From Psychrobacter immobilis (GTDB taxonomy: Bacteria; Pseudomonadota; Gammaproteobacteria; Pseudomonadales; Moraxellaceae), in the NCBI RefSeq assembly GCF_904846185.1, contig NZ_CAJGZQ010000032.1, positions 1-34,724 on the forward strand: a DNA stretch of 34,724 nt, given 5' to 3'. Positions within the stretch are counted from its first letter, which is position 1, and every line of letters begins with the position of its first letter. The notes under the pieces are model-generated. The model was not told the DNA's origin. It worked only from the letters and a program-made list of their open reading frames with translations, and did no database searches. The translations under genes and the position numbers were made by a program. Below, piece after piece: positions 1 through 7,896 of this stretch.

Positions 1-30
1 CATACTCAGGTTTTGGGTTAAAGTTTCACT

Positions 31-117
31 AAGTCTGTTAAAGTTTGGCATGGTCTGATTCGTCTTAAAAATTACTATTATGCCTTTGCTTTAACAGACT
101 TTTTTGTTTTTTTGTCG
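31..117 (+). terminator. Long-loop inverted repeat followed by a T-rich tract
   Basis: A perfect 13-bp inverted repeat (AAGTCTGTTAAAG at 31-43, CTTTAACAGACTT at 89-101) is separated by 45 bases and runs straight into a T-rich tract (100-117). This is the shape of a Rho-independent terminator, presumably of a gene left of the window, although the loop is unusually long. The 9-mer TTAAAGTTT also occurs twice nearby (18-26 and 38-46). Because it sits just before gltS it could instead be an attenuator in the gltS leader. Confidence 0.5.
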
Positions 118-152
118 TGTGCAGAGTTTATTTTTATAGAAAGGATTAATAT

Positions 153-1427
153 ATGGAAATTACCCTAAACGGCTATTACACGCTGATACTAGCCACTCTA
201 GTGCTGCTGCTTGGGCGCTTTTTGGTCAAGAAAATTAAATTCTTAGAAGATTTTAACATTCCAGAGCCTGTTGCTGGTGGTTTGGTCGCGGCAATAGTGG
301 TCTATATTCTAAATATCACTTGGGGATATAGTTTTAACTTTCATCAAGGATTACAGACGGCGACCATGCTGATGTTTTTTGCCTCTATTGGTTTGAGTGC
401 TGATTTTAGTAGACTCAAAGCTGGTGGTACGCCATTGTTGATTTTTACCATCGTTGTGTCCGTTTTTATCGTCTTGCAAGATGTCGTTGGTGTGGCCATG
501 GCAAGCGCGTTGGGGCTTGATCCACTACTTGGATTAGTGACAGGTTCTATCGCCCTGACTGGTGGTCACGGTACGGCAGGCGCTTGGGGTATCACCTTGG
601 AGCAAGATTACGGTGTGGTCGGTGCAACGACACTTGGTATCGCCGTTGCCACCTACGGCTTAGTCGCTGGTGGTATCATTGGTGGTCCTGTTGCCCGTAG
701 TCTGATTCAAAAGCTAGGGTTAAAACCAACACCTGCCAATCCCAATCCTAGTGACATCGAAAAAGTCGCTGGTGCGCAGTCGCTTTATAGCACCAAACAT
801 GATGAAGATTCAGCGAGTAGTAATAAAGAAATTTTCGAAAGACCTGATAGCATGCGCTTTATCACGGCCTCTTCTACTATTGAGACATTGGCATTGTTTG
901 CCGCAGCGTTGGCTTTCGCCGATGTCATGACGCTTGTTGCCCAAGGCACGTGGTTTGAGCTACCTACCTTCGTTTGGGCGTTGGCAGGTGGTGTGATTAT
1001 TCGTAATGTCTTAACCACTATCTTTAATTTTGATATGTTTGATCGCTCTATCGACGTATTTGGTAACGCTTCTTTGAGTCTGTTCTTAGCCATGGCGCTG
1101 CTGTCATTAAAGCTATGGCAGCTGACTGATTTGGCAGGCCCTGTGTTGATTATCTTACTGGTACAGACTGTCATTATGGTCGTTTATGTCTATTTCATAA
1201 CCTTTAAGGTGATGGGTAAAGACTATGATGCAGCGGTCTTGTCAGCTGGACATTGTGGTTTCGGTATGGGTGCGACGCCTACGGCGATTGCCAATATGCA
1301 GGCAGTCACGGATCGCTATCTGCCTTCGCCTAAGGCGTTTTTGATTGTGCCAATGGTTGGTGCATTCTTTGTCGATATCGTCAACGCGACGATCTTGCAG
1401 ATATTTACTAAACTGCCGTTTATGTAA
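153..1427 (+). CDS. gltS: Sodium/glutamate symporter GltS
   Basis: Inner-membrane carrier of the ESS family that imports glutamate with sodium ions. The 424-residue protein is almost wholly hydrophobic, with two homologous halves. The glycine-rich re-entrant motif TGGHGTAGAWG lies near residues 136-146, and the matching AGHCGFGMGATPTA motif lies near 366-379, both typical of GltS. Between the halves is a hydrophilic loop (about 190-235, rich in Asp, Ser and Asn) that probably accounts for the extra length over the E. coli protein (401). The ATG at 153 follows an AAAGGA ribosome site at 140-145. The gene is followed by a good terminator, so it is probably transcribed alone. No regulatory site was recognised apart from the inverted repeat just upstream. 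Confidence 0.95.
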   Translation: MEITLNGYYTLILATLVLLLGRFLVKKIKFLEDFNIPEPVAGGLVAAIVVYILNITWGYSFNFHQGLQTATMLMFFASIGLSADFSRLKAGGTPLLIFTIVVSVFIVLQDVVGVAMASALGLDPLLGLVTGSIALTGGHGTAGAWGITLEQDYGVVGATTLGIAVATYGLVAGGIIGGPVARSLIQKLGLKPTPANPNPSDIEKVAGAQSLYSTKHDEDSASSNKEIFERPDSMRFITASSTIETLALFAAALAFADVMTLVAQGTWFELPTFVWALAGGVIIRNVLTTIFNFDMFDRSIDVFGNASLSLFLAMALLSLKLWQLTDLAGPVLIILLVQTVIMVVYVYFITFKVMGKDYDAAVLSAGHCGFGMGATPTAIANMQAVTDRYLPSPKAFLIVPMVGAFFVDIVNATILQIFTKLPFM

Positions 1428-1462
1428 TTTTATAAGCAATAAAGTCGAATTAACCTGAATAA

Positions 1463-1497
1463 GGCTGGGCTACGCTATCGTAACCCAGTCTTTTTTA
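1463..1497 (+). terminator. Rho-independent terminator of gltS
   Basis: A 12-bp stem (GGCTGGGCTACG with CGTAACCCAGTC, one mismatch and one G-U pair) with a CTAT loop is followed by six T residues. It starts 36 bases after the gltS stop codon. Confidence 0.85.
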
Positions 1498-1569
1498 TTG
1501 GTTATTCAACTTTCCTATAAAGGTATGATTGAACTAAGCTAGATCATTACCTAGTATTGAGAGAATGAT

Positions 1570-1818
1570 ATGAGTAAAGACAAACTTATTAAGTTATCGA
1601 AGGAAGAGGAAGAAGTGCTGTTAGATAATTTGAGAGATTATATGAGCGAAGAGTTTGATTTGGATATCGGTAATTTACCTGCCAAGTTCTTATTCGATTT
1701 TATGGTGGACTTGATCGGCTCTAAAATATATAACCAAGCCATCGATGATGCTGAACCTTGGTTATATGATAGGTTTATGGGCATATTAGAAGACAGTCAT
1801 GCGTTGAAGAAGGATTAG
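1570..1818 (+). CDS. DUF2164 family small protein
   Basis: An 82-residue, acidic, soluble protein. It matches the DUF2164 pattern: an N-terminal LSKEEEEVLLDNLRDYM helix, then F(D/E)LDIGNLPAKFLFDF, then the conserved GSKIYNQAIDDAEPWL segment. The molecular function of the family is not known to me. The ATG at 1570 is preceded by GAGAGA at 1559-1564. It is a single gene between the gltS terminator and a bidirectional terminator at 1838-1873. In the presumed ancestral order this terminator would have been shared with convergent glyA, before the accessory gene arrived. Confidence 0.85.
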   Translation: MSKDKLIKLSKEEEEVLLDNLRDYMSEEFDLDIGNLPAKFLFDFMVDLIGSKIYNQAIDDAEPWLYDRFMGILEDSHALKKD

Positions 1819-1837
1819 CTACTATTTTCTACGACAC

Positions 1838-1873
1838 AAAAAAACCGCCTAGCAAATGCTAAGCGGTTTTTTT
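1838..1873. terminator. Bidirectional terminator, left copy of a 33-bp duplicated sequence
   Basis: Seven A residues, a CCGCCTAGCA/TGCTAAGCGG hairpin and seven T residues, usable from both sides. It ends the DUF2164 transcript (plus) and the accessory gene (minus, stop at 1893). The 33 bases at 1839-1871 recur at 3443-3475 with one mismatch. Confidence 0.85.
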
Positions 1874-1892
1874 AATAGCATTTAAAATTTAG

Positions 1893-3275
1893 TTACAGCT
1901 TACTCTTTATAGCAGTAGCAGCTAGATCGTAACTATTAGATGTTTTACCTATACGCTGAGGATTATAATCAGACATTTTGATAACTAAGCCATAAATCTT
2001 AGTAATATCACCTAAATTATTTTTAATAAATTGAATAGGATTTTTTACTCGCCATTTTAAAGTTTCATTATGCTCATCAAATTCAATTAATTTTCTTAAT
2101 GCTACTACAAGCGGAATTATTAAACCATCAGCATAATTATAGTCACAATCACGACCAAAATACTTAGTTTTAGGTTGTTTATTTAAATACTTAGCATTCC
2201 CATTTTCAGCTTTTTTCGGATCATATTTTTTTACCACTTCCATACGACCAAAACTACCTTCATTAGTGTTATATGCTGTTGGGAACTCTGAATAAATTAA
2301 ATCATAAAGCTCTAAAATTTCTGGCATTAAATTTAAGGCGCTTTCAATAGAAGCATTTTTCAGTTCAAACTTATTACTTCCGATTCTTTCACCATGCTGA
2401 TCTAAAATATCTTTGAAAGTATCTACACAATAAGATTTGCTGTTATAAATTTTAGAAAGATTACTTTCTAAATTAGTTCCAACAATGCTAGATGGCAAAA
2501 CACTCAAAGGTATTAATGTCAATGCTAAAACATCTGCTACCCGAATATTACCTTCATCATTAGTTTTCCACTGTATTGCCTTTGAAACACTTTGCGGTAA
2601 TACAGCCTTTAGGTAGTCATAATATCCTTGATGATTATCTTTTGCAGCCTGTACTAACTCAACATTGTTGTTACGAGCATGAGTAATATTGCTGTGCGTT
2701 ATACCCCATCCATTTAAAGAATCTTTATCATCGCCTTTCTTCGGATATATGAACTCGATAGGTATTAAAAAGTCTAATGCTTTTACAATTAATTCATCAC
2801 TTGTATCGCCAGTCATTGAGACTATTTGATCAAGATTATCTCTCCATATTTTAATAACATCATCCCACTCTCTCAATTTCTGAACATCAAAATTTAGTGT
2901 TTGCAGAATAAATTTGAGAATCGCAAATGTGTTATGGCCACCATCTAATATTCCAGATTGTGCATACTGATTGTCATAGGACTCTATCCGTATACGACCA
3001 CGATCTAGAACTTCACATTTAGAACATGAAATTAATAAACCTTTTGTCATTAAGTGGAATATTTGCGGGCTTTCTTCTAAAGAAGCAATGATGTCTTTAG
3101 TTACTTTACTTTCTCTTGGTTTTCTAGGGTTAGAATCAATTTTAAGAACATTTGATATTCTTGGAAGATCACTAGCTTTAATGAATCCTCTAACTGAATC
3201 TACATATTCAGACTTCGAGGTATCAGTATGACTAAAACTAGAAAGTTTGATGATAGGGTTTGAGTTTTTTAACAA
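1893..3275 (-). CDS. AIPR/DGQHR-like accessory protein, candidate phage defence
   Basis: The 460-residue product is not a housekeeping protein I recognise. Its N-terminal third resembles the AIPR (abortive infection phage resistance) and DGQHR/DndB-type proteins. It has NPRKPRESKVTKDIIASLEE (49-68), then a SPQIFHLMTKGLLISC strand (69-84) where those families have P..F...N.GI.I, then the central GILDGGHNTFAIL (108-120) in place of DGQHR or NGxQTT. The rest is lysine- and asparagine-rich with no motif I know. No signal peptide or membrane helix is visible. The start is TTG, supported by AGGAGA (3287-3282) six bases upstream. The AT-rich composition, flanking terminator duplication and private promoter suggest horizontal acquisition. 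A role in phage defence is an inference from the distant family resemblance. It stands alone, without a nuclease or methylase partner. Confidence 0.6.
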   Translation of the reverse strand: MLKNSNPIIKLSSFSHTDTSKSEYVDSVRGFIKASDLPRISNVLKIDSNPRKPRESKVTKDIIASLEESPQIFHLMTKGLLISCSKCEVLDRGRIRIESYDNQYAQSGILDGGHNTFAILKFILQTLNFDVQKLREWDDVIKIWRDNLDQIVSMTGDTSDELIVKALDFLIPIEFIYPKKGDDKDSLNGWGITHSNITHARNNNVELVQAAKDNHQGYYDYLKAVLPQSVSKAIQWKTNDEGNIRVADVLALTLIPLSVLPSSIVGTNLESNLSKIYNSKSYCVDTFKDILDQHGERIGSNKFELKNASIESALNLMPEILELYDLIYSEFPTAYNTNEGSFGRMEVVKKYDPKKAENGNAKYLNKQPKTKYFGRDCDYNYADGLIIPLVVALRKLIEFDEHNETLKWRVKNPIQFIKNNLGDITKIYGLVIKMSDYNPQRIGKTSNSYDLAATAIKSKL

Positions 3276-3394
3276 TTTATATCTCCTAAATAGAATTAGG
3301 AGAGGATTGGGTAATAATATTAACTTCTTTGGCCAATCCTCATCCGAGAATTTAAAATACTACTATCCAGTAGTGAACCTTTCATCCAAAAGGT
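3276..3394 (-). promoter_or_regulatory. Structured leader RNA with three GGAT-loop hairpins and a sequestered ribosome site
   Basis: Reading the minus strand from the predicted transcript start (about 3393), the leader can fold into hairpin 1 (3394-3377, arms ACCTTT/AAAGGT, loop TGGATG), hairpin 2 (3374-3359, arms ACTACT/AGTAGT, loop GGAT) and hairpin 3 (3350-3337, arms TTCTC/GAGGA, loop GGAT). A perfect 8-bp stem (TCTCCTAA/TTAGGAGA, 3303-3282, 6-base loop) contains the AGGAGA ribosome site. A 9-bp long-range stem (GAGGATTGG at 3341-3333 with CCAATCCTC at 3310-3302) shares bases with hairpin 3, so the two exclude each other. GGA in loops plus a GGA-containing ribosome site is the layout bound by CsrA/RsmA, but the regulator is inferred. 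Confidence 0.6.
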
Positions 3395-3399
3395 AATTC

Positions 3400-3428
3400 A
3401 TTAAATACTATTAAAATAAAAAAGTCAA
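3400..3428 (-). promoter_or_regulatory. Sigma-70 type promoter of the accessory gene
   Basis: On the minus strand TTGACT (3428-3423) is followed after exactly 17 bases by TTTAAT (3405-3400). These match the -35 and -10 consensus at five of six positions each, in a very AT-rich setting. The start would fall near 3393, at the base of the first leader hairpin. Confidence 0.65.
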
Positions 3429-3442
3429 AATATTTTTTGAAT

Positions 3443-3475
3443 AAAAAACCGCCTAGCAAAAGCTAAGCGGTTTTT
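3443..3475. terminator. glyA terminator, right copy of the duplicated sequence
   Basis: CCGCCTAGCA and its partner arm GCTAAGCGG, flanked by six A and five T residues. Read on the minus strand it follows the glyA stop (3509) by about 33 bases and ends in a run of T. Near-identical to 1839-1871. Confidence 0.8.
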
Positions 3476-3508
3476 GTTATACAGCTCTCAAAAAGAGTCA
3501 GTTAAGAC

Positions 3509-4765
3509 TTACTGATTTTTTTCGTAAACTGGTAGCTCTTTGCAGATCGCTTCTACTTTACCGCGTACTTCAGTAGCGACGGCTTCATCACCGCGGCTAT
3601 CTAATACATCACAAATCCAACCTGCCAAATCACCCGCTTGCGCTTCGTTGAAGCCACGAGTAGTGATTGCTGGCGTACCGATACGAATACCAGACGTTAC
3701 GAACGGAGATTTTGGATCATTTGGTACAGCATTTTTATTCACAGTAATATGCGCATCGCCAAGCCATTTGTCCGCTTCTTTACCCGTCATTTCTTGCTTA
3801 ACTAGGCTGATCAGCATGAGATGGTTTTCAGTACCGCCAGAGATAATTTCATAGCCGCGGTCTTGAACCACTTTTGCCATCGCTTTAGCGTTTTTAACCA
3901 CTTGCTGCTGATAAGTAGAAAAGTTATCTTCTAACGCTTCTTTAAAGCAAACCGCTTTTGCCGCGATGACATGCATCAACGGGCCACCTTGGTTACCTGG
4001 GAATACGGCAGAATTGAGCTTTTTAGCAAGTACTTCATCACGCGCCAAAATCATGCCTGAACGTGGGCCACGTAGGGTTTTGTGCGTAGTCGTTGTAACC
4101 ACATCAGCGAACGGTACTGGGTTTGGATAAACACCACCAGCAACTAGACCAGCAACGTGCGCCATATCTACTAGCAAATAAGCACCAACTTCATCAGCGA
4201 TTTCACGGAAACGCGCCCAATCGACTACCTGTGAATACGCTGAAAAACCAGCAATAATCATTTTAGGCTTATGCTCTTTTGCCAAACTTTCAACTTGGTC
4301 ATAATCGATAAGACCAGTGCCTTCGACCAAGCCGTACTGTACGGCATTGTAGTTCAGACCTGAAAAGTTAATGTGTGCGCCGTGAGTCAAGTGACCACCT
4401 GCGTCTAAGCTCATGCCTAGTACGGTGTCATTTGCTTCAAGTAACGCTAAAAATACGGCAGAGTTTGCTTGGCTACCAGAATGTGGCTGGACGTTGACGT
4501 ACTCAGCACCGAACAACTCTTTTGCACGATCAATCGCCAATTGCTCTACAACGTCTACATGCTCACAACCACCATAGTAACGCTTGCCAGGATAGCCTTC
4601 AGCGTATTTGTTGGTTAGATCTGTGCCTTGCGCTTCCATCACTGCTTGCGAGCAGTAGTTTTCAGACGCAATCAATTCGATATGGTTTTCTTGACGAACG
4701 CTTTCTGCAGCCATCGCTTCAGCAAGTACTGGATCAAAATCTTTGATAGAAATATCTTTAAACAT
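3509..4765 (-). CDS. glyA: Serine hydroxymethyltransferase GlyA
   Basis: PLP enzyme converting serine and tetrahydrofolate to glycine and 5,10-methylene-tetrahydrofolate, the main cytosolic source of one-carbon units for purine, thymidylate and methionine synthesis. The 418 residues match the usual bacterial length (417 in E. coli). Visible signatures are [11 protein letters not shown] (29-39), [14 protein letters not shown] (53-66) and [15 protein letters not shown] (223-237), with the Schiff-base lysine at 229. The ATG at 4765 has AGGA seven bases upstream. The gene is monocistronic, with a long 458-bp leader region upstream and the duplicated terminator downstream. Confidence 0.97.
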   Translation of the reverse strand: MFKDISIKDFDPVLAEAMAAESVRQENHIELIASENYCSQAVMEAQGTDLTNKYAEGYPGKRYYGGCEHVDVVEQLAIDRAKELFGAEYVNVQPHSGSQANSAVFLALLEANDTVLGMSLDAGGHLTHGAHINFSGLNYNAVQYGLVEGTGLIDYDQVESLAKEHKPKMIIAGFSAYSQVVDWARFREIADEVGAYLLVDMAHVAGLVAGGVYPNPVPFADVVTTTTHKTLRGPRSGMILARDEVLAKKLNSAVFPGNQGGPLMHVIAAKAVCFKEALEDNFSTYQQQVVKNAKAMAKVVQDRGYEIISGGTENHLMLISLVKQEMTGKEADKWLGDAHITVNKNAVPNDPKSPFVTSGIRIGTPAITTRGFNEAQAGDLAGWICDVLDSRGDEAVATEVRGKVEAICKELPVYEKNQ

Positions 4766-5223
4766 AGTGATGTCCTAGGTAGTGACTGTCATTGAAAAAT
4801 GTCGTTGAAAAGAAGCTTATAGGCTGCCCACAATAAAACAATTACTGTGTCAACGTCGCTCAAAGTACCAGCGGTACTTTTATGCTCAGTTTTATGGTAT
4901 GACCATTATTGTGAATTGAGTCTATTAGCAAAGATAAGTAGGAGTAAGCAGAGGCAATAGGCCTGTCATTAACTTGTCCAATTCGGCAATAAACTCGATA
5001 CGCGCTGGCATCAAAATCATCGCTAAACATTAAGTGTAACATGAAAATTTGTGCGGTGAGCGCAAAAAAACCTCACTGTAAGCTGAGTGAATTAAATGGT
5101 GATATAACGCAGATAAATAGCCAATAAAATAAATGGTTTACCGCTATCATATTGCTCCTAGCCTGTTGTTGGTCAGCAGATTAGTAGCAATATTTATCTA
5201 TTGACTGGCTACTTAACGGATAT
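4766..5223. other. Intergenic region upstream of glyA
   Basis: 458 bases with no convincing gene. A 60-codon minus-strand ORF at 4860-5042 has no family match and overlaps the hairpin at 4862-4880. A perfect TTGACA lies on the minus strand at 4853-4848, but no good -10 stands 16-18 bases from it. The glyA promoter is expected here and is not pinned down. Confidence 0.5.
4862..4880. promoter_or_regulatory. Tight perfect hairpin in the glyA upstream region
   Basis: AAAGTACC and GGTACTTT form a perfect 8-bp dyad around three bases (AGC). It lies about 97 bases before the glyA start. It could be an operator or, read on the plus strand with TTTT following, a weak terminator. Nothing shows which. 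Confidence 0.4.
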
Positions 5224-5727
5224 TTAGCTGTCAGTAGTGACAAATGCTGGCAAGAAAGTTTCGCTGATCAGCAGCTGGCGACCATACCAATCATAACGTG
5301 TTTGCCGTTGCCAGCCCTCACTTGTCTGCTGGATAAAACGCTGATTGGGCAAAGTCCGACTGCGTTTAAATAACACATAACCGATGGGTGTACCTTTGAG
5401 CTGCTGTAAACGGCGGGCGTTACCTTTGAGACTGGGTAACGGAAAGATACTTTGCGCGGCCACCCACGGGCGTGCGTCATTGCCATATAGTTGCGCTTCA
5501 CGCACCCATGCTAGCATGGGACGATTCAGCATGGCACCTGTGACATTCAATTGTTTTTTTTGTGCCAATGACAGCAATCGGTAGCCCTCAAAGCTACGCT
5601 CCACGCGCAAGGGCTGCCCTGCTTTCACTTCCAACACCGCCGTGAGAGAGCCTGCGACATTGAGCCACGAGAGTAGCTCACTAGGAGGAGACAAATGGGT
5701 AAGACAAATAAAAGGAGTACTGGACAT
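5224..5727 (-). CDS. ubiC: Chorismate--pyruvate lyase UbiC
   Basis: Removes pyruvate from chorismate to give 4-hydroxybenzoate, the first committed step of ubiquinone synthesis. The 167 residues equal the family length (165 in E. coli). Conserved blocks are WLNVAGSLT (21-29), WVREAQLYG (74-82) with the active-site arginine at 76, LKGTPIGYVLF (110-120) and LLISETFLPA (152-161) with the catalytic glutamate at 156. No clear ribosome site precedes the ATG at 5727. ubiA, its common neighbour, is not here. It lies 65 bases downstream of the DUF482 gene on the same strand and may be co-transcribed with it. Confidence 0.9.
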   Translation of the reverse strand: MSSTPFICLTHLSPPSELLSWLNVAGSLTAVLEVKAGQPLRVERSFEGYRLLSLAQKKQLNVTGAMLNRPMLAWVREAQLYGNDARPWVAAQSIFPLPSLKGNARRLQQLKGTPIGYVLFKRSRTLPNQRFIQQTSEGWQRQTRYDWYGRQLLISETFLPAFVTTDS

Positions 5728-5792
5728 AGTTAACGGCTAATAGTGACATAATAATAAAGAAGAAAGCGAGCGTTAGGCGTATTAAGCAAAGC

Positions 5793-7172
5793 CTATTGAT
5801 TGGTATCAAAAGCTGGCATATTATCCGCATTAAAGGGCAACGCCTCAAACGCTTGCTGACGATACTGCGCCATGTGCTCACGGTCTTGGGCGCAAAAATT
5901 GGCGATAGCTGGCACAAAACGTGGGTCATAAATACGGTGGATAGAGTGTGTCGTCGTTGGAATAAAACCACGAACCAGCTTATGCTCGCCTTGCGTACCC
6001 GGATCAAAATACTTAAGCCCTTGCTCGATGGCAAACTCAATACCTTGATAATAACACAGCTCAAAGTGTAAGCTGTCGTACTCACCCAGTGCCCCCCAAT
6101 AGCGACCATAAAGAGTGGCATTTTCGCTATGGCAATCATCGTATAAAAACAAGCTACTGGCGATAATTTCTCCAGAGGCATCTAACGCTTGTGCGAGCAT
6201 TAAGTGCTCAGATATAGTCACTGCCAGTGCCATAAAAAAATCTATCGTCAAATAAGGCTGTTGCCCACGTATCGCATAAGTCATCACGTAACAATGATAA
6301 AAGGCTTTCCAGTCTTCATCGGTAATAGCATCACCGCATTTGCGTTGGCAGATGATGCCTTGCTCCGCAACTTTACGACGCTCAGCACGAATGGTTTTGC
6401 GTTTTTTGGCTTTTAGCGTCGCTAAGAATGCTTCAAAATCTGCGAACGGCTGGCTACCATTAAGTAGGTCTTTATTTTGCCATAAGAACTGACAGCCTTG
6501 ACGTTCCAGTATAGGCATGTCAATTGCGGTTGATTCTAAACCATTATCTTGAGCGGCTAGCAAATGCGCTATATCAATATCAGTAGGCATAGATGCCGTC
6601 GCAATCTTTGCCAGCTCAGGCGTGATGAATAATCCATGCCAGCTTGAGGCACCTACTTGCTGAGCAATATCATTGACGCCTGCGATAGCTGTCTTTATGA
6701 TATCGGTGGTTAATGTCTCACCTTTTGCCAACCAAAGCCGCTGACCCGTAATCGGTGTATAGGGCACGCTGGTAACCAGCCTTGGATAATAATCCACCCC
6801 ATAACGCGCATAGGCTTCTGCCCATGAATGGTCAAACACAAACTCGCCGCGGTGATGACCTTTGAGGAATACTGGCAACACCGCCACAGGATGTGTGACT
6901 GTTTGTGCAGCTTCGTTAATCGCAGAATGGTTTTCACTATGGTTTTCACTATGATCAGCGTGGTCTATCGAGCTGTCGCTTTGACTATCTGCGACACGAT
7001 GTACCAACACAAATATCGGCAACCAGCCTGCCTGCTCACCAATCGCGCCAGTGTCGGCTAGCGCTTGCCAAAAGGCAAACGACATAAAAGGGGTATCGGG
7101 GGTTTGCCAGTCTGTTTGACTCTGCCAGCTGGTGTCATTGAGTAATGCATATTGTAAACTCATAATACTCAC
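5793..7172 (-). CDS. FemAB/GNAT-like protein of the DUF482 family
   Basis: Proteins of this family have an acyltransferase (GNAT/FemAB-like) fold, and their substrate is not established. The product has the family signatures: PFMSFAFWQAL near the N-terminus, VLPVFLKGHHRGEFVFDHSWA, YYPRLVTSVPYTPITG, AKKRKTIRAERRKV, and late in the protein GRYWGALGEYDSLHFELCYYQG and FDPGTQGEHKLVRGF. A hydrophilic insertion of about 25 residues (near 62-86, rich in His, Asp, Ser and Asn, with HSEN repeated) interrupts the N-terminal part. The first possible codon is GTG at 7172. An ATG three codons later (7163) may be the real start, and neither has a strong ribosome site. ubiC follows 65 bases downstream. Confidence 0.85.
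   Translation of the reverse strand: MSIMSLQYALLNDTSWQSQTDWQTPDTPFMSFAFWQALADTGAIGEQAGWLPIFVLVHRVADSQSDSSIDHADHSENHSENHSAINEAAQTVTHPVAVLPVFLKGHHRGEFVFDHSWAEAYARYGVDYYPRLVTSVPYTPITGQRLWLAKGETLTTDIIKTAIAGVNDIAQQVGASSWHGLFITPELAKIATASMPTDIDIAHLLAAQDNGLESTAIDMPILERQGCQFLWQNKDLLNGSQPFADFEAFLATLKAKKRKTIRAERRKVAEQGIICQRKCGDAITDEDWKAFYHCYVMTYAIRGQQPYLTIDFFMALAVTISEHLMLAQALDASGEIIASSLFLYDDCHSENATLYGRYWGALGEYDSLHFELCYYQGIEFAIEQGLKYFDPGTQGEHKLVRGFIPTTTHSIHRIYDPRFVPAIANFCAQDREHMAQYRQQAFEALPFNADNMPAFDTNQ
6927..6950. repeat. Two tandem 12-bp repeats inside the DUF482 gene
   Basis: ATGGTTTTCACT occurs twice without gap. On the coding strand it gives repeated Ser-Glu-Asn-His units in the hydrophilic insertion. 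The unit is a multiple of three, so copy-number change would keep the frame. Confidence 0.8.
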
Positions 7173-7896
7173 TATTTATTTTTATATGGGCGTAGTTTTT
7201 TATACCTTGTTTCGTATATGACTGGCCTAGCAAAATTCTACTCAAACTCTGTCACAATTATGCTCTCATCATTTTCAGATATTACGAATAAAATAAATAA
7301 CAATGCGTTCTCAATAATAAAAGCTACCCTAGTAAAGTCATCTCTAGAACATAGATAATTTGGTTTGTCAGCTCATGTCTGACAGAAGAATAAGAATCAC
7401 TTAGTCACGACTCATATCTATGATATGACTGGCAGTTTTTTGAATAATGATTGTATTATTCATCGTTTTATGACGAATATTAGCAGGCAGTGTTTGTATA
7501 GAAAGGATGAAATTTTTATCGATGACTGGTAGAATAAGGCTCTTAACAGCTTAATGTAATTAAGACATATTAGAAACAACCGAAAACACTACACTTAGTT
7601 CATTATGCGATATTGACATCGTATCAGATTTATAATCAGTTAACTATGATGTAGCGTCCGCACTCTATTTTTAAGTCATTCATATGAGCAGGTCGTTCAG
7701 ACAAGACAGTCAAACTGCCGCTTAACGAAGAAAAATTCTAAGCAGACTCGATGGTCTCCAAGAAACTGTGTACAAAAAGCTCGCGACACATTATTTAGTA
7801 TCGTTGCATGATCCATTATTACATCAGAGCTGCATGGAATTATTAACTTATATTTGAGCCTTATTATTAATTACAACTAAAAGGAATGCCCAACTA
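7173..7896. other. 724-bp divergent intergenic region before the monomeric icd
   Basis: No open frame or RNA gene that I can support. It must carry the promoters of both the DUF482 gene and the isocitrate dehydrogenase gene. A perfect dyad lies at 7441-7462 (TGAATAAT, six bases, ATTATTCA), just after a run of T. TTGACA (7613-7618) and TATAAT (7631-7636) are both perfect, but only 12 bases apart, too close for a standard promoter. AAAAGGA (7879-7885) is the ribosome site of the downstream gene. Confidence 0.5.
7441..7462. promoter_or_regulatory. Perfect 8-bp dyad, possible operator
   Basis: TGAATAAT and ATTATTCA flank GATTGT. The dyad is AT-rich and sits in the long region between divergent genes, 435 bases before the isocitrate dehydrogenase start. 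A binding site for a dimeric regulator is possible but unproven. Confidence 0.35.

Larger units (their letters stand above)
1839..3475. repeat. Pair of 33-bp direct repeats (terminator copies) bracketing an accessory gene
   Basis: Positions 1839-1871 and 3443-3475 are the same terminator sequence in the same orientation, with one difference (T versus A in the loop). Other terminators in the window with similar GC-stem and T-run design (10198, 21295) have clearly different stems, so the match is not just a shared style. The enclosed DNA is much more AT-rich than glyA. Sampled 60-base lines of the enclosed gene have about 22-35% GC. I infer insertion at the terminator shared by DUF2164 and glyA with duplication of that site. 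Confidence 0.65.

Noticed and set aside
4860..5042. 60-codon minus-strand ORF upstream of glyA
   Set aside because: No ribosome site, no family pattern, and it overlaps a perfect hairpin. It sits where the glyA promoter must be.
5681..6181. 166-codon minus-strand ORF overlapping ubiC and the DUF482 gene
   Set aside because: It is an out-of-frame shadow of the DUF482 gene, which has clear family motifs.
7613..7636. TTGACA and TATAAT before the monomeric icd as a promoter
   Set aside because: Both hexamers are perfect, but the 12-base spacing is too short for a sigma-70 promoter.
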